Part shown: piece after piece, positions 42,768-52,214 of the stretch
Numbering within the stretch: position 1 is the first letter of the stretch
How the letters are laid out: the number at the start of each line of letters is the position of its first letter
Source: Xanthomonas arboricola
Lineage (GTDB): Bacteria > Pseudomonadota > Gammaproteobacteria > Xanthomonadales > Xanthomonadaceae
Length of the DNA stretch: 64,000 bases
Direction: 5' to 3'
Assembly (NCBI RefSeq): GCF_002940665.1
Contig: NZ_MIGY01000001.1
Span: forward strand, 372,001-436,000
Position numbers and translations under genes: made by a program
The notes under the pieces: generated by a model
What the model was told of the DNA's origin: nothing
Database searches by the model: none
What the model saw: only the letters and a program-made list of their open reading frames with translations

Positions 42768-44804
42768 TCACGCCGGCAGCTTGAAGTCGGCGACCGAACG
42801 GCGCAGATCGGCCGCGAGCTGAGCCAGGTTGCCGATCGACTCGGCCGTCTGCTCCGCACCCTGCGATGTCTGGCTGGTGATCTGACGGATCACGCCCATG
42901 GTCTGTGTGATGTCCGTCGCTGCGGCCGACTGCTGGTGCGCGGCGATGGAGATGTTCTTGATCAGGTTGTTCAAGGCGTTGGACACGCGCTCGATTTCGG
43001 TCAGCGCGGTACCGGCGTCTTCGGCCAGGCGTGCACCGGACACCACTTCGGAGGTGGTCTGCTCCATCGAGCTGACCGCTTCGTTGGTATCGGCCTGAAT
43101 GGTCTGCACCAGGCCTTCGATACGCCGGGTCGCACTGGAGGTGCGTTCGGCCAGGCGCTGCACTTCGTCGGCCACCACCGCGAAACCGCGACCGGCCTCG
43201 CCCGCCGAGGCGGCCTGCACCGCAGCGTTGAGCGCCAGGATGTTGGTCTGCTCGGAAATGTCGTTGATCAGTTCCACGATCGAGCCGATCTCCTGCGAGG
43301 ACTCGCCCAGGCGTTTGATGCGCTTGGAGGTTTCCTGGATCTGGTCGCGGATCTGGTCCATGCCCTGGATCGTCTCGCGCACCACGCCGGCACCTTCGGC
43401 GGCGATCACCACCGAGCGCTGTGCCACCTCGGCCGATTCGGTGGAATTGCGCGACACCTGTTCGATGCTGGCAGCGATTTCGCTGATGCGCTCGGAAGCG
43501 GTGGTGATCTGGTTGGCCTGCTGCCCGGCTGCGTCGGCCAGCTGCATCGCGGTGGCCTGGGTTTCCTGGGTCGACACGGCGACCTTGGCCGAGGTGTCGT
43601 TGATCGTGGTCACCAGGTGGCGCAACTCGTCCACCGCGTAGTTGATGGCGTCTGCAATCGCGCCGGTCATGTCCTCGGTCACCGAGGCCTTGACGGTCAG
43701 GTCGCCCTCGCCGAGCGAGCTGATTTCGTCCAGCAAGCGCATGATCGCCTGCTGGTTGCGGCTGTTGAATTCCACCTGCGCCTGATAACGCACGTCCTGC
43801 TCGCGCGAGCGCATCCGCACCGAGCTCCAGACGAAACCAATGATCGCCAGCAGCGCCAGCAGGCCGGACACCACGCCCAGCCAGAAGTTCGGAAACAGGC
43901 GCGTGTCGCGCACCGAGCCGAACGCCGAGAACGCATCGAACAGCTTCTTGCTGTCGTCCAGCATCTTGTTCGAACCGGCGGTCAGTGCGGCGGCCGAGGA
44001 TTGCGCGGCGAACAGGTTGCGCGAGCTGGCCAGGATGGCGTCGACGTCCTTCTTCATCGTCACCCACTGGGCCTGCGACTGCTCCAGCGCCGACAACGCC
44101 GCCGGATTGCGCACCGCGGCGATCCCGAGTTCGTCATTGCCTGCGCGCAGGCCCTCGAGCATCTGCGTGAACACCACCGAGTCGCGCGCCAGCGCATCGC
44201 CGGAGGCGGCGGCATTGGCGCCACCGGCGCGCATTTCGGTCACCCGGCGCGCCATGGTGCCGGCAACCACGACCTGCTGCAGCGTGTTGTAGATCTGCGA
44301 CGCGGGCGCGCCGCTGACCGTCATCGCGCGCACCACTTCGTTCAACTGCGCCTGCAACTGCGGCACGCTGCCGGAGAAGCGTTCGGCATTGCCGGCCAGC
44401 CCGAGCACCGCCGGTTCGCTGGCAATGACCTGATCGGCGTTCTTGCTCAGCGGCACCCAGGTCGCCTTGAGCTGGGCCATCGCACCGGCGACCGAACCTT
44501 CCTGGCCGTAGCGGCCATCCAGTTCGCTGACCGTGCTGTCGATGCGGCCCTTGGTCTCCTTGAACGCGGCGAACGCCTTGGGGTCACCGGAGACCGCTTC
44601 GCGGCCCTGGTTGGCCAGCTGCTGCGACAGCACCTGCAGATCGGCCGCGCCGGTGCCGGCACCGGCCAGGCGACTGCCCTGCCAGGTGGCGACGCCGGTA
44701 TTGGCGCCGAACACGATCATCGACAACACCAGCAAACCAAGCCAGAAGCTGGTGCTGACGCTGCCGAGCTTGTTGGTCTTGCGGGCGTCCGGGGCGGTAC
44801 TCAT
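42768..44804 (-). CDS. pilJ: Methyl-accepting chemoreceptor PilJ
   Basis: This 678-residue membrane receptor feeds the Pil-Chp kinase. A first transmembrane helix lies at about 20-40 (FWLGLLVLSMIVFGANTG), a periplasmic region of about 260 residues follows, and a second helix lies near 305-330 (FWLGVVSGLLALLAIIGFVW). A HAMP-like linker and a long cytoplasmic coiled coil follow. The signalling tip reads EQTNILALNAAVQAASAGEA then GRGFAVVADEVQRLAE, the PilJ-type variant of the receptor hairpin. In Pseudomonas, pilK (a CheR methyltransferase) follows pilJ; here only 113 non-coding bases separate pilJ from chpA. It is 39 bases downstream of pilI. Confidence 0.94.
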   Translation of the reverse strand: MSTAPDARKTNKLGSVSTSFWLGLLVLSMIVFGANTGVATWQGSRLAGAGTGAADLQVLSQQLANQGREAVSGDPKAFAAFKETKGRIDSTVSELDGRYGQEGSVAGAMAQLKATWVPLSKNADQVIASEPAVLGLAGNAERFSGSVPQLQAQLNEVVRAMTVSGAPASQIYNTLQQVVVAGTMARRVTEMRAGGANAAASGDALARDSVVFTQMLEGLRAGNDELGIAAVRNPAALSALEQSQAQWVTMKKDVDAILASSRNLFAAQSSAAALTAGSNKMLDDSKKLFDAFSAFGSVRDTRLFPNFWLGVVSGLLALLAIIGFVWSSVRMRSREQDVRYQAQVEFNSRNQQAIMRLLDEISSLGEGDLTVKASVTEDMTGAIADAINYAVDELRHLVTTINDTSAKVAVSTQETQATAMQLADAAGQQANQITTASERISEIAASIEQVSRNSTESAEVAQRSVVIAAEGAGVVRETIQGMDQIRDQIQETSKRIKRLGESSQEIGSIVELINDISEQTNILALNAAVQAASAGEAGRGFAVVADEVQRLAERTSSATRRIEGLVQTIQADTNEAVSSMEQTTSEVVSGARLAEDAGTALTEIERVSNALNNLIKNISIAAHQQSAAATDITQTMGVIRQITSQTSQGAEQTAESIGNLAQLAADLRRSVADFKLPA

Positions 44805-44843
44805 GGTTCGACCTCGATCTGTATGACGTGGCGGGGTCGCGGC

Positions 44844-45374
44844 TTAGGCCGCGGCCTGCCGGAATTCAGGAGTGCGCGACAGCAACGCCAGGGAGAACAC
44901 ACCCCAGTCCTGCGTCTCGTTGCGGAAGGCACGGTCGATGAAGTGGGCGTAGCGGCCTTGCGCCAACTCGCCGGGTTCGACCGCCTGGACCTGCTCGAAG
45001 CTGCGCTGGCCGTACAGCTCATCGATGGTCAGCGCGACGTCGCCGCCGCTCTGGCGCATGATCAGCACGCGCTGGCCTTCCTGCAGCACCGTCCGTCGGC
45101 CCTCCAGGAACTGCTTCAGATCGATCACCGGGAACAGGTTGCCGCGCAGGTTGCCCACGCCCAACAGCCAGGGCTGTGCGCCCGGCACCGGCGTGACCGG
45201 CGGCATCGGCACGATTTCCGCGACTTCGCGGAAATCCGAGACCAGGCGCCGGGTACCGACGCGATAACCGACGCCGCGCCAGATGTCGGCCGAGAACTGG
45301 CGTTCCGGCAGCGGCGTGGCGTGCGCAAGACTACGACGCTCGTAGTCTTCGAGAATGTCGAATGGAGAACGCAT
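44844..45374 (-). CDS. pilI: CheW-like adaptor PilI
   Basis: This 176-residue CheW-like protein bridges PilJ and ChpA. It begins MRSPFDILEDYERRSLAHA and contains VGYRVGTRRLVSDFREVAEI, PWLLGVGNLRGNLFPVIDL (the conserved CheW receptor/kinase interface) and VLIMRQSGGDVALTIDELYG. The ATG at 45372-45374 overlaps the pilH stop in an ATGA arrangement, so the two are coupled. The length is normal. Confidence 0.93.
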   Translation of the reverse strand: MRSPFDILEDYERRSLAHATPLPERQFSADIWRGVGYRVGTRRLVSDFREVAEIVPMPPVTPVPGAQPWLLGVGNLRGNLFPVIDLKQFLEGRRTVLQEGQRVLIMRQSGGDVALTIDELYGQRSFEQVQAVEPGELAQGRYAHFIDRAFRNETQDWGVFSLALLSRTPEFRQAAA

Positions 45375-45736
45375 CAACGCACCAGTTGTTCGATGCGGGC
45401 GATCAGATCGTCTTCGCGCGGCGGCTTGACGATGTAGTCGCTGGCACCCTGTCGCAGACCCCAGGCCTTGTCGGTCTCCATGCCCTTGGTGCTGACCAGC
45501 AGCACGGGGATGTCCTTGGTGGCCTGGTCGCGCGCCAATGCGCGCGTTGCCTGGAAGCCGCTCATGCCGGGCAGCACCACGTCCATCAGCACCAGATCGG
45601 GCGCCTGGCTGCGAATCAGCGCAAGTCCCTCCTCGGCATTGTCGGTGGCGACGACCGTATGGCCTGCTTTTTCCAGCCATTGACTGAAGACTGCCCTATC
45701 GGTGGGCGAGTCCTCGATCAATATAATTCGAGCCAT
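45374..45736 (-). CDS. pilH: Response regulator PilH
   Basis: This 120-residue CheY-type receiver has the acidic pocket ED (residues 8-9), phosphoacceptor D52 in VLMDVVLPGMSG, the switch Ser in LLVSTKG, and K104 in YIVKPP. PilH is thought to counteract PilG and favour retraction or act as a phosphate sink. Start ATG 45736 lies 17 bases after the pilG stop. Confidence 0.93.
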   Translation of the reverse strand: MARIILIEDSPTDRAVFSQWLEKAGHTVVATDNAEEGLALIRSQAPDLVLMDVVLPGMSGFQATRALARDQATKDIPVLLVSTKGMETDKAWGLRQGASDYIVKPPREDDLIARIEQLVR

Positions 45737-45753
45737 GTTGCCTTTCCCCCTGG

Positions 45754-46155
45754 TCAGGCGTGGACGTACGTGCGAATCGCGCTCAGTAGTTCTTCACGTG
45801 TGAACGGCTTGGTCAGATATTGCTCGGAGCCGACGATGCGGCCGCGTGCCTTGTCGAACAGGCCGTCCTTGGACGACAGCATGATCACCGGCGTCGACTT
45901 GAAGAGCTGGTTGCCCTTGATCAACGCGCACGTCTGGTACCCATCCAGACGCGGCATCATGATGTCGACGAAAATGATCTGAGGTTGCTGGTCGGCAATC
46001 TTGGCCAGTGCCTCGAAACCATCGGTCGCTGTCACTACTTCACAGCCTTCCCGCTTCAGCAGCGTTTCGGCGGTGCGGCGAATGGTCTTCGAATCATCGA
46101 TCACCATCACCTTCAGTCCTGCGAGTTCCCCACCCGCAGCAATGTTTTCAGTCAT
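45754..46155 (-). CDS. pilG: Response regulator PilG
   Basis: This 133-residue CheY-like regulator is first in the pilGHIJ-chpA series. It shows the acidic pair D20-D21 in VMVIDDSKTIRR, phosphoacceptor D64 in IIFVDIMMPRLDGY, the SSKDG switch and the K of YLTKPF. In Pseudomonas PilG promotes pilus extension and twitching. The start is ATG 46153-46155 (MTENIAAGGELAG); the open frame continues 26 codons upstream without similarity. The 240-base interval to gshB, transcribed the other way, must hold the operon promoter. Confidence 0.93.
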   Translation of the reverse strand: MTENIAAGGELAGLKVMVIDDSKTIRRTAETLLKREGCEVVTATDGFEALAKIADQQPQIIFVDIMMPRLDGYQTCALIKGNQLFKSTPVIMLSSKDGLFDKARGRIVGSEQYLTKPFTREELLSAIRTYVHA

Positions 46156-46395
46156 GCAAATATCCCCGGACGCGCGACGCTTCTTCCCTTCCGGCGTCGC
46201 TACGAAACTACATGTATATCCCAAGACCCGCATCGACTGTCAAGGGTACGTTGCCGGGGGCCCGCCAGGCGGACGTTCCGACCGTGTGCAGCTGCGGGGG
46301 CGACCGGCAAGTCGCGCACTCACGACCGGCCGGGCGCGCCATCGCCCACCGCTTGAAGTTACCATCGGCAGCCTGTTCTAGAGGTTTAGCTCCCC

Positions 46396-47346
46396 ATGTC
46401 GCTCGACGTCGTTGTGGTGATGGATCCCATCGCCTCCATCAAGATCGCCAAAGACACCACCTTCGCCATGTTGCTGGAAGCGCAGCGGCGCGGTCACCGC
46501 CTGCAGTATGTGCGTCCGGGCGGACTCAGCCTGCGCGAGGGACGCGCGGTGGCACAGGTCGCGCCCTTGAGCGTGTGCGAGGACAAGACCGGCTGGTTCA
46601 CCCTGGGCGAGTTCGCCGAACTGGCATTCGGCCCCGGCCAGGTGGTGCTGATGCGCAAGGACCCGCCGGTGGATGCGGAGTTCGTCTACGACACCCAGGT
46701 GCTGAGCGTGGCCCAGCGCGCCGGCGCGCAGGTGGTCAACGACCCGCAGGGCCTGCGCGACTACAACGAAAAACTGGCCGCGCTGCTGTTTCCGCAATGC
46801 TGCCCGCCGACCCTGGTCAGCCGCGATGCGGCGGCGCTGAAGGCCTTCGTGCTCGAACATGGCCAGGCTGTGCTCAAGCCGCTGGACGGCATGGGCGGGC
46901 GTTCGATCTTCCGCAGCGGCACCGGCGACCCCAACCTCAACGTGATCCTGGAAACGCTGACCGACGGCAATCGCAAGCTGACCCTGGCGCAGCGCTTCAT
47001 CCCCGACATCACCGCCGGCGACAAGCGCATCCTGCTGGTCGATGGCCAGCCGGTGGACTACTGCCTGGCACGGATTCCGCAGGGCGACGAATTCCGCGGC
47101 AACCTGGCCGCCGGCGGGCGTGGCGAAGGCCGGCCGCTGTCAGAGCGCGACCGCTGGATCGCCGCGCAGGTAGGCCCGGAAATGCGCCGCCGCGGCATGC
47201 GCTTCGTCGGCCTGGACGTGATCGGCGATTACCTGACCGAGGTCAACGTCACCAGCCCCACCTGCGTGCGCGAGCTGGATGCGCAGTTCGGCCTCAACAT
47301 CGCCGGGCTGCTGTTCGACGCGATCGAGGCCGGCGCGGCGCAATGA
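46396..47346 (+). CDS. gshB: Glutathione synthetase
   Basis: This 316-residue ATP-grasp enzyme joins gamma-glutamylcysteine and glycine to make glutathione. It shows VVVMDPIASIKIAKDTTFAM at the N-terminus, MRKDPPVDAEFVYDT, the ATP-grasp core VLKPLDGMGGRSIFR, RFIPDITAGDKRILLVDG, and FVGLDVIGDYLTEVNVTSPT with the metal ligands (EVN). Next to pilG, it reproduces the gshB-pil gene order of Pseudomonas. The stop overlaps the start of the TonB-like gene by 4 bases. Confidence 0.95.
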   Translation: MSLDVVVVMDPIASIKIAKDTTFAMLLEAQRRGHRLQYVRPGGLSLREGRAVAQVAPLSVCEDKTGWFTLGEFAELAFGPGQVVLMRKDPPVDAEFVYDTQVLSVAQRAGAQVVNDPQGLRDYNEKLAALLFPQCCPPTLVSRDAAALKAFVLEHGQAVLKPLDGMGGRSIFRSGTGDPNLNVILETLTDGNRKLTLAQRFIPDITAGDKRILLVDGQPVDYCLARIPQGDEFRGNLAAGGRGEGRPLSERDRWIAAQVGPEMRRRGMRFVGLDVIGDYLTEVNVTSPTCVRELDAQFGLNIAGLLFDAIEAGAAQ

Positions 47347-48215
47347 GCGCGGCCGCGGCACCGGCTCCCATGGACGAGCGGCGACGGTTGACCGCGACGC
47401 TGGTGATCTCGCTGCTGCTGCACGGCGCGCTGATCCTGGGCGTGGGGTTTGCGGTCAGCGAGGACGCTCCGCTGGTGCCGACGCTGGATGTGATCTTCAG
47501 CCAGACCAGCACCCCGCTGACGCCCAGGCAGGCCGATTTCCTGGCCCAGGCCAACCAGCAGGGCGGCGGCGATCACGCCACCGCGCAACGTCCGCGCGAC
47601 AGCCAACCCGGGGTGGTGCCGCAGGACCGCAGCGGGCTGGCACCGCAGGCGCAGCGGGCAACCACGGTGCAGGTGCCGGAACCGACCCAGACCCGAGTGG
47701 TGGCCAGTCGCCGCGGCGAGCAGACCGTGCCCACACCGCAGCCGAACCCGCAGACCGACCCGCTCTCGCCCACCGATGCGCAACGCGTGCAGCGCGACGC
47801 GGAAATGGCGCGACTCGCTGCCGAGGTGCATCTGCGCTCGGAACAATATGCCAAGCGTCCCAATCGCAAGTTCGTCTCGGCCAGCACCCGCGAGTACGCC
47901 TACGCCAACTACCTGCGTGCCTGGGTGGACCGCGCCGAGCGCGTCGGCAATCTCAATTACCCGGACGAAGCGCGCCGGCGCCGACTCGGCGGCAAAGTGG
48001 TGATCAGCGTGGGCGTGCGCCGCGACGGCAGCGTCGAAAGCAGCCGCGTGCTGGTCTCCAGCGGCACCCCGACCCTGGATGCGGCAGCGCTACGGGTGGT
48101 GCAGCTGGCGCAGCCGTTCCCGCCGCTGCCCAGGACCAAGGACGACGTGGATATCCTGCAGGTCACACGCACCTGGCTGTTCCTGCCCGGCGGCGAACTG
48201 CACGACGACCGTTGA
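47343..48215 (+). CDS. TonB-family energy transducer
   Basis: This 290-residue protein has a short cytoplasmic N-terminus and one transmembrane helix (LVISLLLHGALILGVGFAV, with the SLLLH pattern that contacts ExbB/ExbD). A long Gln/Pro/Arg-rich periplasmic region follows (about 60-190), then a C-terminal TonB fold: NLNYPDEARRRRLGGKVVIS, SGTPTLDAAALRVVQLAQPF. It lacks the extended Glu-Pro/Lys-Pro run of classical TonB. ATG 47343 overlaps the gshB stop, so translation is coupled. No exbB or exbD gene is adjacent. It is one of many TonB paralogues expected in a genome rich in TonB-dependent receptors. Confidence 0.87.
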   Translation: MSAAAAPAPMDERRRLTATLVISLLLHGALILGVGFAVSEDAPLVPTLDVIFSQTSTPLTPRQADFLAQANQQGGGDHATAQRPRDSQPGVVPQDRSGLAPQAQRATTVQVPEPTQTRVVASRRGEQTVPTPQPNPQTDPLSPTDAQRVQRDAEMARLAAEVHLRSEQYAKRPNRKFVSASTREYAYANYLRAWVDRAERVGNLNYPDEARRRRLGGKVVISVGVRRDGSVESSRVLVSSGTPTLDAAALRVVQLAQPFPPLPRTKDDVDILQVTRTWLFLPGGELHDDR

Positions 48216-48297
48216 GCCGTCGCGCGTGCCGACAAGGACGCGTCTTTCTGCGGCATGCCTTTCCGGCAGACTGTATTGGCCGATGCGCGACGCGGCG

Positions 48298-49212
48298 TTA
48301 TGCGAGCTGCGCAGCTGCGTATAGCCGATCGGCCAGCTCGACGATCGCATCCGCATCCTGCACGCGCGCGCGCCAGGCGGCAGGAATCCCGTCGATGCCA
48401 TGGAACGCACCGGCCAGCTGACCGCAGATGGCCGCGGTGGTGTCGGCATCGTCGCCCAGGTTGGCCGCACGCAGCACCGCATCGGCGAACGTGTCGGTGG
48501 TGGCGAAGCACCAGAGCGCCGCCGACAACGCATCCACCACGTAGCCGGTGCCGCGGATCCGTGCGGCGGGAACCGCACGATGGTCGCGCGCCGACAACGC
48601 ACGCAGCGCCGCTGTCGACAGCCCTTCGCAGCGGGTCTGCAACACCTGCTGGCGCTGGCCGCCGAGCAACGCGGCACGCAACTGGAAGGCGAACAGCCGG
48701 CAGGCATCCAGCGCTTCGTCGGCGGCATGCGTGGTGCGCGAGCTGTCGGCGGCGCGCTCGCCCAGCTGGTCGGGGCGGTGCGCGTAATACATCGCCACCG
48801 GCGCCAGCCGCATCAGCGAGCCATTGCCGGCCGAGCGTGGATCGGTGCTGCCGCTGAAGGCCGGGCCGCCATCCAGATAGCGCTCCAGTGCCTGCCGCAC
48901 GGTCGCGCCGATGTCGAAGCAGGTGCCGGTGCTGCTGAGGTAGCCGTGCTGGTACCAGTTGCAATAGCGGTTCATCTGGTCGGCGGCGTCGAAGCCCTGC
49001 CGATGCAGCAGGCTGTGCGCCAGGCACAAGGCCATCGAGGTGTCGTCGGTCCACTGCCCGGCGCGCAGCGCGAACGGGCCGCCGCCGCGCATGTCGTCGA
49101 TCGGCGTGAAGCTGCCCGGCGCGCAGAATTCCAGCGTGGTGCCCAGCGCATCGCCCACCGCCAGGCCCAGCAGGCAGCCGCGAAAACGCGCGCGCTGCAG
49201 GTCGTCGGTCAT
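48298..49212 (-). CDS. ADP-ribosylglycohydrolase family protein
   Basis: This 304-residue protein of the DraG/ARH family hydrolyses ADP-ribose from modified proteins or nucleic acids using two Mg2+. The metal ligand motifs are visible: GDALGTTLEF near the N-terminus, WTDDTSMAL (about residues 54-62), SAGNGSLMRLAP, and LGDDADTTAAICGQLAGA near 260. The ATG at 49212 overlaps the tsaB stop (ATGA), so it is coupled to a tRNA-modification gene. The longer open frame upstream is an antiphase reading of tsaB. The substrate is unknown. No ADP-ribosyltransferase gene is in the window. Confidence 0.92.
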   Translation of the reverse strand: MTDDLQRARFRGCLLGLAVGDALGTTLEFCAPGSFTPIDDMRGGGPFALRAGQWTDDTSMALCLAHSLLHRQGFDAADQMNRYCNWYQHGYLSSTGTCFDIGATVRQALERYLDGGPAFSGSTDPRSAGNGSLMRLAPVAMYYAHRPDQLGERAADSSRTTHAADEALDACRLFAFQLRAALLGGQRQQVLQTRCEGLSTAALRALSARDHRAVPAARIRGTGYVVDALSAALWCFATTDTFADAVLRAANLGDDADTTAAICGQLAGAFHGIDGIPAAWRARVQDADAIVELADRLYAAAQLA

Positions 49213-49928
49213 GGCGCGGCGCCAGCGGCCTTGGCTGCGCGTGCGGCCTGTTGCTCGAGCAGGGTCAGCGCCACGTTGTCGCGCAGATACGCCGGCTCCA
49301 CCCGCTCCGGCGCCACGCCTTCGCCGCGCAGCAGCGCCGGCACGGCCAGCGTGAGCAGATCGGCGGCATGCGGCAGTGCGGCGGCATCGATGCTGCTCAG
49401 CCGGGTCGCAAAGCGCTGTTGCAGCAACGCCTCGGCAGCGGCGAATCCGCTGCCGACACCGGCAAAGCGGTGCAGCGTGTCCGGCACGACGCATTGCTGC
49501 GGTGCGCAGACCACTTCCGACATCAGCTCCCGCAGCGTGTCGCCGTCGCGCGCGAAGACGCCGGCATACACCTCGCCCATGCGCGCATCGATGCAGGCCA
49601 GCACCTGCGCCGCCTCGGCGGGCGCGCGCAGCGCCAGCACCTGCAGTGTGGACACCGCCAGCACCGGCACGTCCAGACCCAGCGCGATGCCCTGCGCGAT
49701 GCCGATCGCCAGACGCACGCCGGTGAAGGCGCCCGGGCCACGACCGACTGCAATCGCATCGAGCTGGCGGCGCGCGATGCCGGCGTCGGCCAGCAGTTGC
49801 TCGGCCCATGGCAGCGCCAGTTCGGCATGGCGACGCGGCGCCAGTTCGAAGCGCTCCAGCACGCGGCCATCCACGTGCAGCGCGACGGAACAGGCTTCGG
49901 TGGAGGTCTCGAACGCAAGCACTTTCAT
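49209..49928 (-). CDS. tsaB: tRNA threonylcarbamoyladenosine biosynthesis protein TsaB
   Basis: This 239-residue ASKHA-fold protein forms the scaffold of the TsaD-TsaB-TsaE complex that makes t6A37 on ANN-decoding tRNAs. It begins MKVLAFETSTEACSVAL and has LPWAEQLLADAG, the conserved GRGPGAFTGVRLAIGIAQG and IDARMGEVYAG. It lacks the HxxxH metal motif of TsaD, as TsaB proteins do. Start ATG 49926-49928; upstream in-frame codons overlap the helicase gene. It is 28 bases downstream of the helicase gene. Confidence 0.94.
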   Translation of the reverse strand: MKVLAFETSTEACSVALHVDGRVLERFELAPRRHAELALPWAEQLLADAGIARRQLDAIAVGRGPGAFTGVRLAIGIAQGIALGLDVPVLAVSTLQVLALRAPAEAAQVLACIDARMGEVYAGVFARDGDTLRELMSEVVCAPQQCVVPDTLHRFAGVGSGFAAAEALLQQRFATRLSSIDAAALPHAADLLTLAVPALLRGEGVAPERVEPAYLRDNVALTLLEQQAARAAKAAGAAP

Positions 49929-49956
49929 GGCAGGACCGCAGGCAGGAAGGGGACGC

Positions 49957-51963
49957 TCACGCGTCGCCGAACGGCAACGCGAGCACGCCATTGTCGCCCA
50001 CCGGCTCGGCGACGCCAAAGAACGCGCGCACGTCGCCGATCTCGCGGGTGCGCGCAAACGGCGGCAGCGAATTCATGAAGGTGCGGCCGTAGCCCTTGTT
50101 CACCAGCCGCGGGTCGCACAGCACCAGCACGCCGCGATCGGTTTCGCTGCGGATCAGCCGGCCCACGCCCTGCTTGAGCGCGATCACCGCCTGCGGCAAC
50201 TGCTCGTCGCGGAATGGGTTGCCGCCGTCGCGGCGGATCGCATCCAGGCGCGCTTCGAACACCGGGTCGTCGGGCGCGGCGAACGGCAGCTTGTCGATCA
50301 CCACCACGCTCAAGGCATCGCCCACCACATCCACGCCCTCGCGGAAGCTGGCCGACCCCAGCAGCACGCCGTTGCCGGAAGTGCGGAACCGCTGCAGCAA
50401 GGTGGCACGCGGCGCCTCGCCCTGCACGAACAAGGGCCACGGTGCGCCGCGCAATGCGTCGGCCGCCTCGCGCAGCGCGCGGTGCGAAGCGAACAACAGG
50501 AATGCGCGGCCGTTGGAGGCGTCCAGCACCGGTGTCAGCGCCGCGATCAGCGCCGTGCCGAACCCGCGCGCTGCGGGATCGGGCAGATGCGGCGGTAGAT
50601 AGCACAGCGCCTGGCGCGCCCAGTCGAAGGGACTGGGCTGCAGCAAGGTCACCGGATCGCTCAGGCCCAGGCGCTGCGCGATATGGTCGAACTCGCCGCC
50701 CACCGCCAGCGTGGCCGAGGTGAACACCCAGGCCGCATGCGATTTTTCGCGATGCTCGCGCAGCGGGCCGGACACATCCAGCGGCGTGCGCTGGCAGCGG
50801 AATCCGCGCGGGCTGAGCTCGTACCACAGCACATCGTTGTCGACGGTCTTCGGCAGCTCCTGGTCGAAATCCGGCACCGGCGCGTCCTCGCCCAGCCACC
50901 GCGACAGCCGCGCCAGCGCTTCCTGCGCACGTGCACAACAGCCGTCGAACCCGGGCGAGGCCTCGCGCAACGGCAGCAAGGCCTCGCCCAGCCGCGCCAG
51001 CGACGACAGCACCGCATCGAATCCTTCGCGCACCTGCGGCCTGGCCAGCGCGCGCCATTGGGTGCCGCGTGACGGCAGGCCTTCCATGCCGGCACGCAGG
51101 CCGCGCAGGGCCTGGTCCAGGGCCAGGATCGGTTCCTGCAGGCTGGCCTGCGCACCGGCGACCAGGCGCGCTTCGACCATGCAGTCGCGCGCCAGTTCCT
51201 GCCACGGCCGCATGCCGAAACTCTCGCCGAAGAAGTTCGCCGCCAGTTCCGGCAGCTGATGCGCCTCGTCGATGACGAAGGCCTGCGCGCCGGGCAGGAT
51301 CTCGCCGAAGCCTTCCTGCTTGAGCGCCAGATCGGCCAGCAGCAGATGGTGGTTGACCACCACCAGGTCGGCCGCCTGCGCGCGCTGGCGCGCCTGCACC
51401 ACGAAGCATTCGCTGTAGAACGGGCATTCGGTGCCCAGGCAGTTGTCGACGGTGGAGGTCACCAGCGGCAGTAGCGGCGAATCGTCCGGCAGCGCTTCCA
51501 GCTCGGCCATGTCGCCGAACTGGGTGCGCCCGCTCCAGGCCACGATGCGCTGAAACTGCGAGACCTGCTCGGGCGTGGCAAGGCGCGGCTCGCCGCGCGC
51601 CTGCTGGGTGCGGTACTTGCACAGATAGTTCGCGCGGCCCTTCAGCAGTGCGCTGCGCAGGCCGATGCCGAGCGCGGCGCGCACGCGCGGCAGGTCGCGA
51701 TGGAACAACTGGTCCTGCAGCGCGCGCGTACCGGTCGAGACGATGGTCTTCAGCCCCGACAGCAGTGCCGGCACCAGATAGGCGTAGGTCTTGCCGGTGC
51801 CGGTGCCGGCTTCGGCCAGCAGCACCTCGCGTGCCTCGAACGCCTCGGCGATGGCGCCGGTCAGGCGCAACTGCGCAGCACGCGGCGCGAACGCATCGAG
51901 CTGACGCGCAAGCGCCCCGCCCTCGCTGAGCGCCTCGATGCTGGCAGTGGCAAGTTGAGACAT
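49957..51963 (-). CDS. ATP-dependent Fe-S helicase of the DinG/YoaA family
   Basis: This 668-residue XPD-like superfamily 2 helicase acts 5' to 3' in DNA repair. Walker A is GTGTGKT at residues 53-59 and the DEAH box (VIDEAH) is at 232-235. The four cysteines of the iron-sulfur domain are C115 (NYLCKYR), C175, C180 and C186 (DNCLGTECPFYSEC). Helicase C-terminal motifs are VFTSATLAVGG, GVLLGSASFREGVDV and QGVGRLIRSETDRG. The length and motif set fit YoaA, which associates with the polymerase III chi subunit, better than DinG. It lies in a run with tsaB downstream and the TPR lipoprotein 251 bases upstream. Confidence 0.93.
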   Translation of the reverse strand: MSQLATASIEALSEGGALARQLDAFAPRAAQLRLTGAIAEAFEAREVLLAEAGTGTGKTYAYLVPALLSGLKTIVSTGTRALQDQLFHRDLPRVRAALGIGLRSALLKGRANYLCKYRTQQARGEPRLATPEQVSQFQRIVAWSGRTQFGDMAELEALPDDSPLLPLVTSTVDNCLGTECPFYSECFVVQARQRAQAADLVVVNHHLLLADLALKQEGFGEILPGAQAFVIDEAHQLPELAANFFGESFGMRPWQELARDCMVEARLVAGAQASLQEPILALDQALRGLRAGMEGLPSRGTQWRALARPQVREGFDAVLSSLARLGEALLPLREASPGFDGCCARAQEALARLSRWLGEDAPVPDFDQELPKTVDNDVLWYELSPRGFRCQRTPLDVSGPLREHREKSHAAWVFTSATLAVGGEFDHIAQRLGLSDPVTLLQPSPFDWARQALCYLPPHLPDPAARGFGTALIAALTPVLDASNGRAFLLFASHRALREAADALRGAPWPLFVQGEAPRATLLQRFRTSGNGVLLGSASFREGVDVVGDALSVVVIDKLPFAAPDDPVFEARLDAIRRDGGNPFRDEQLPQAVIALKQGVGRLIRSETDRGVLVLCDPRLVNKGYGRTFMNSLPPFARTREIGDVRAFFGVAEPVGDNGVLALPFGDA

Positions 51964-52214
51964 GGGACCGGATGCTGGGGCAGGAAGCGCGACAGCCTAG
52001 CGCGTGCGCGGTGATGCTGTGTGGGTTGCGCGGCGGAGGTGGCAATGGCCGCGTAACCGGCCCTTACGCCTCACGGAGGACCGCGAGGCAACGCTGGCAG
52101 TCGTGCGCGGGCAGCAACGGCGCGCGCCGAGCAAGTGCTTGCGGGCGATACAGACCGCACCGCACGCCGGCTGCGCCTGCCTTGTTGCAGGCGCAGCCGG
52201 CGGCGTCGCCGTGC

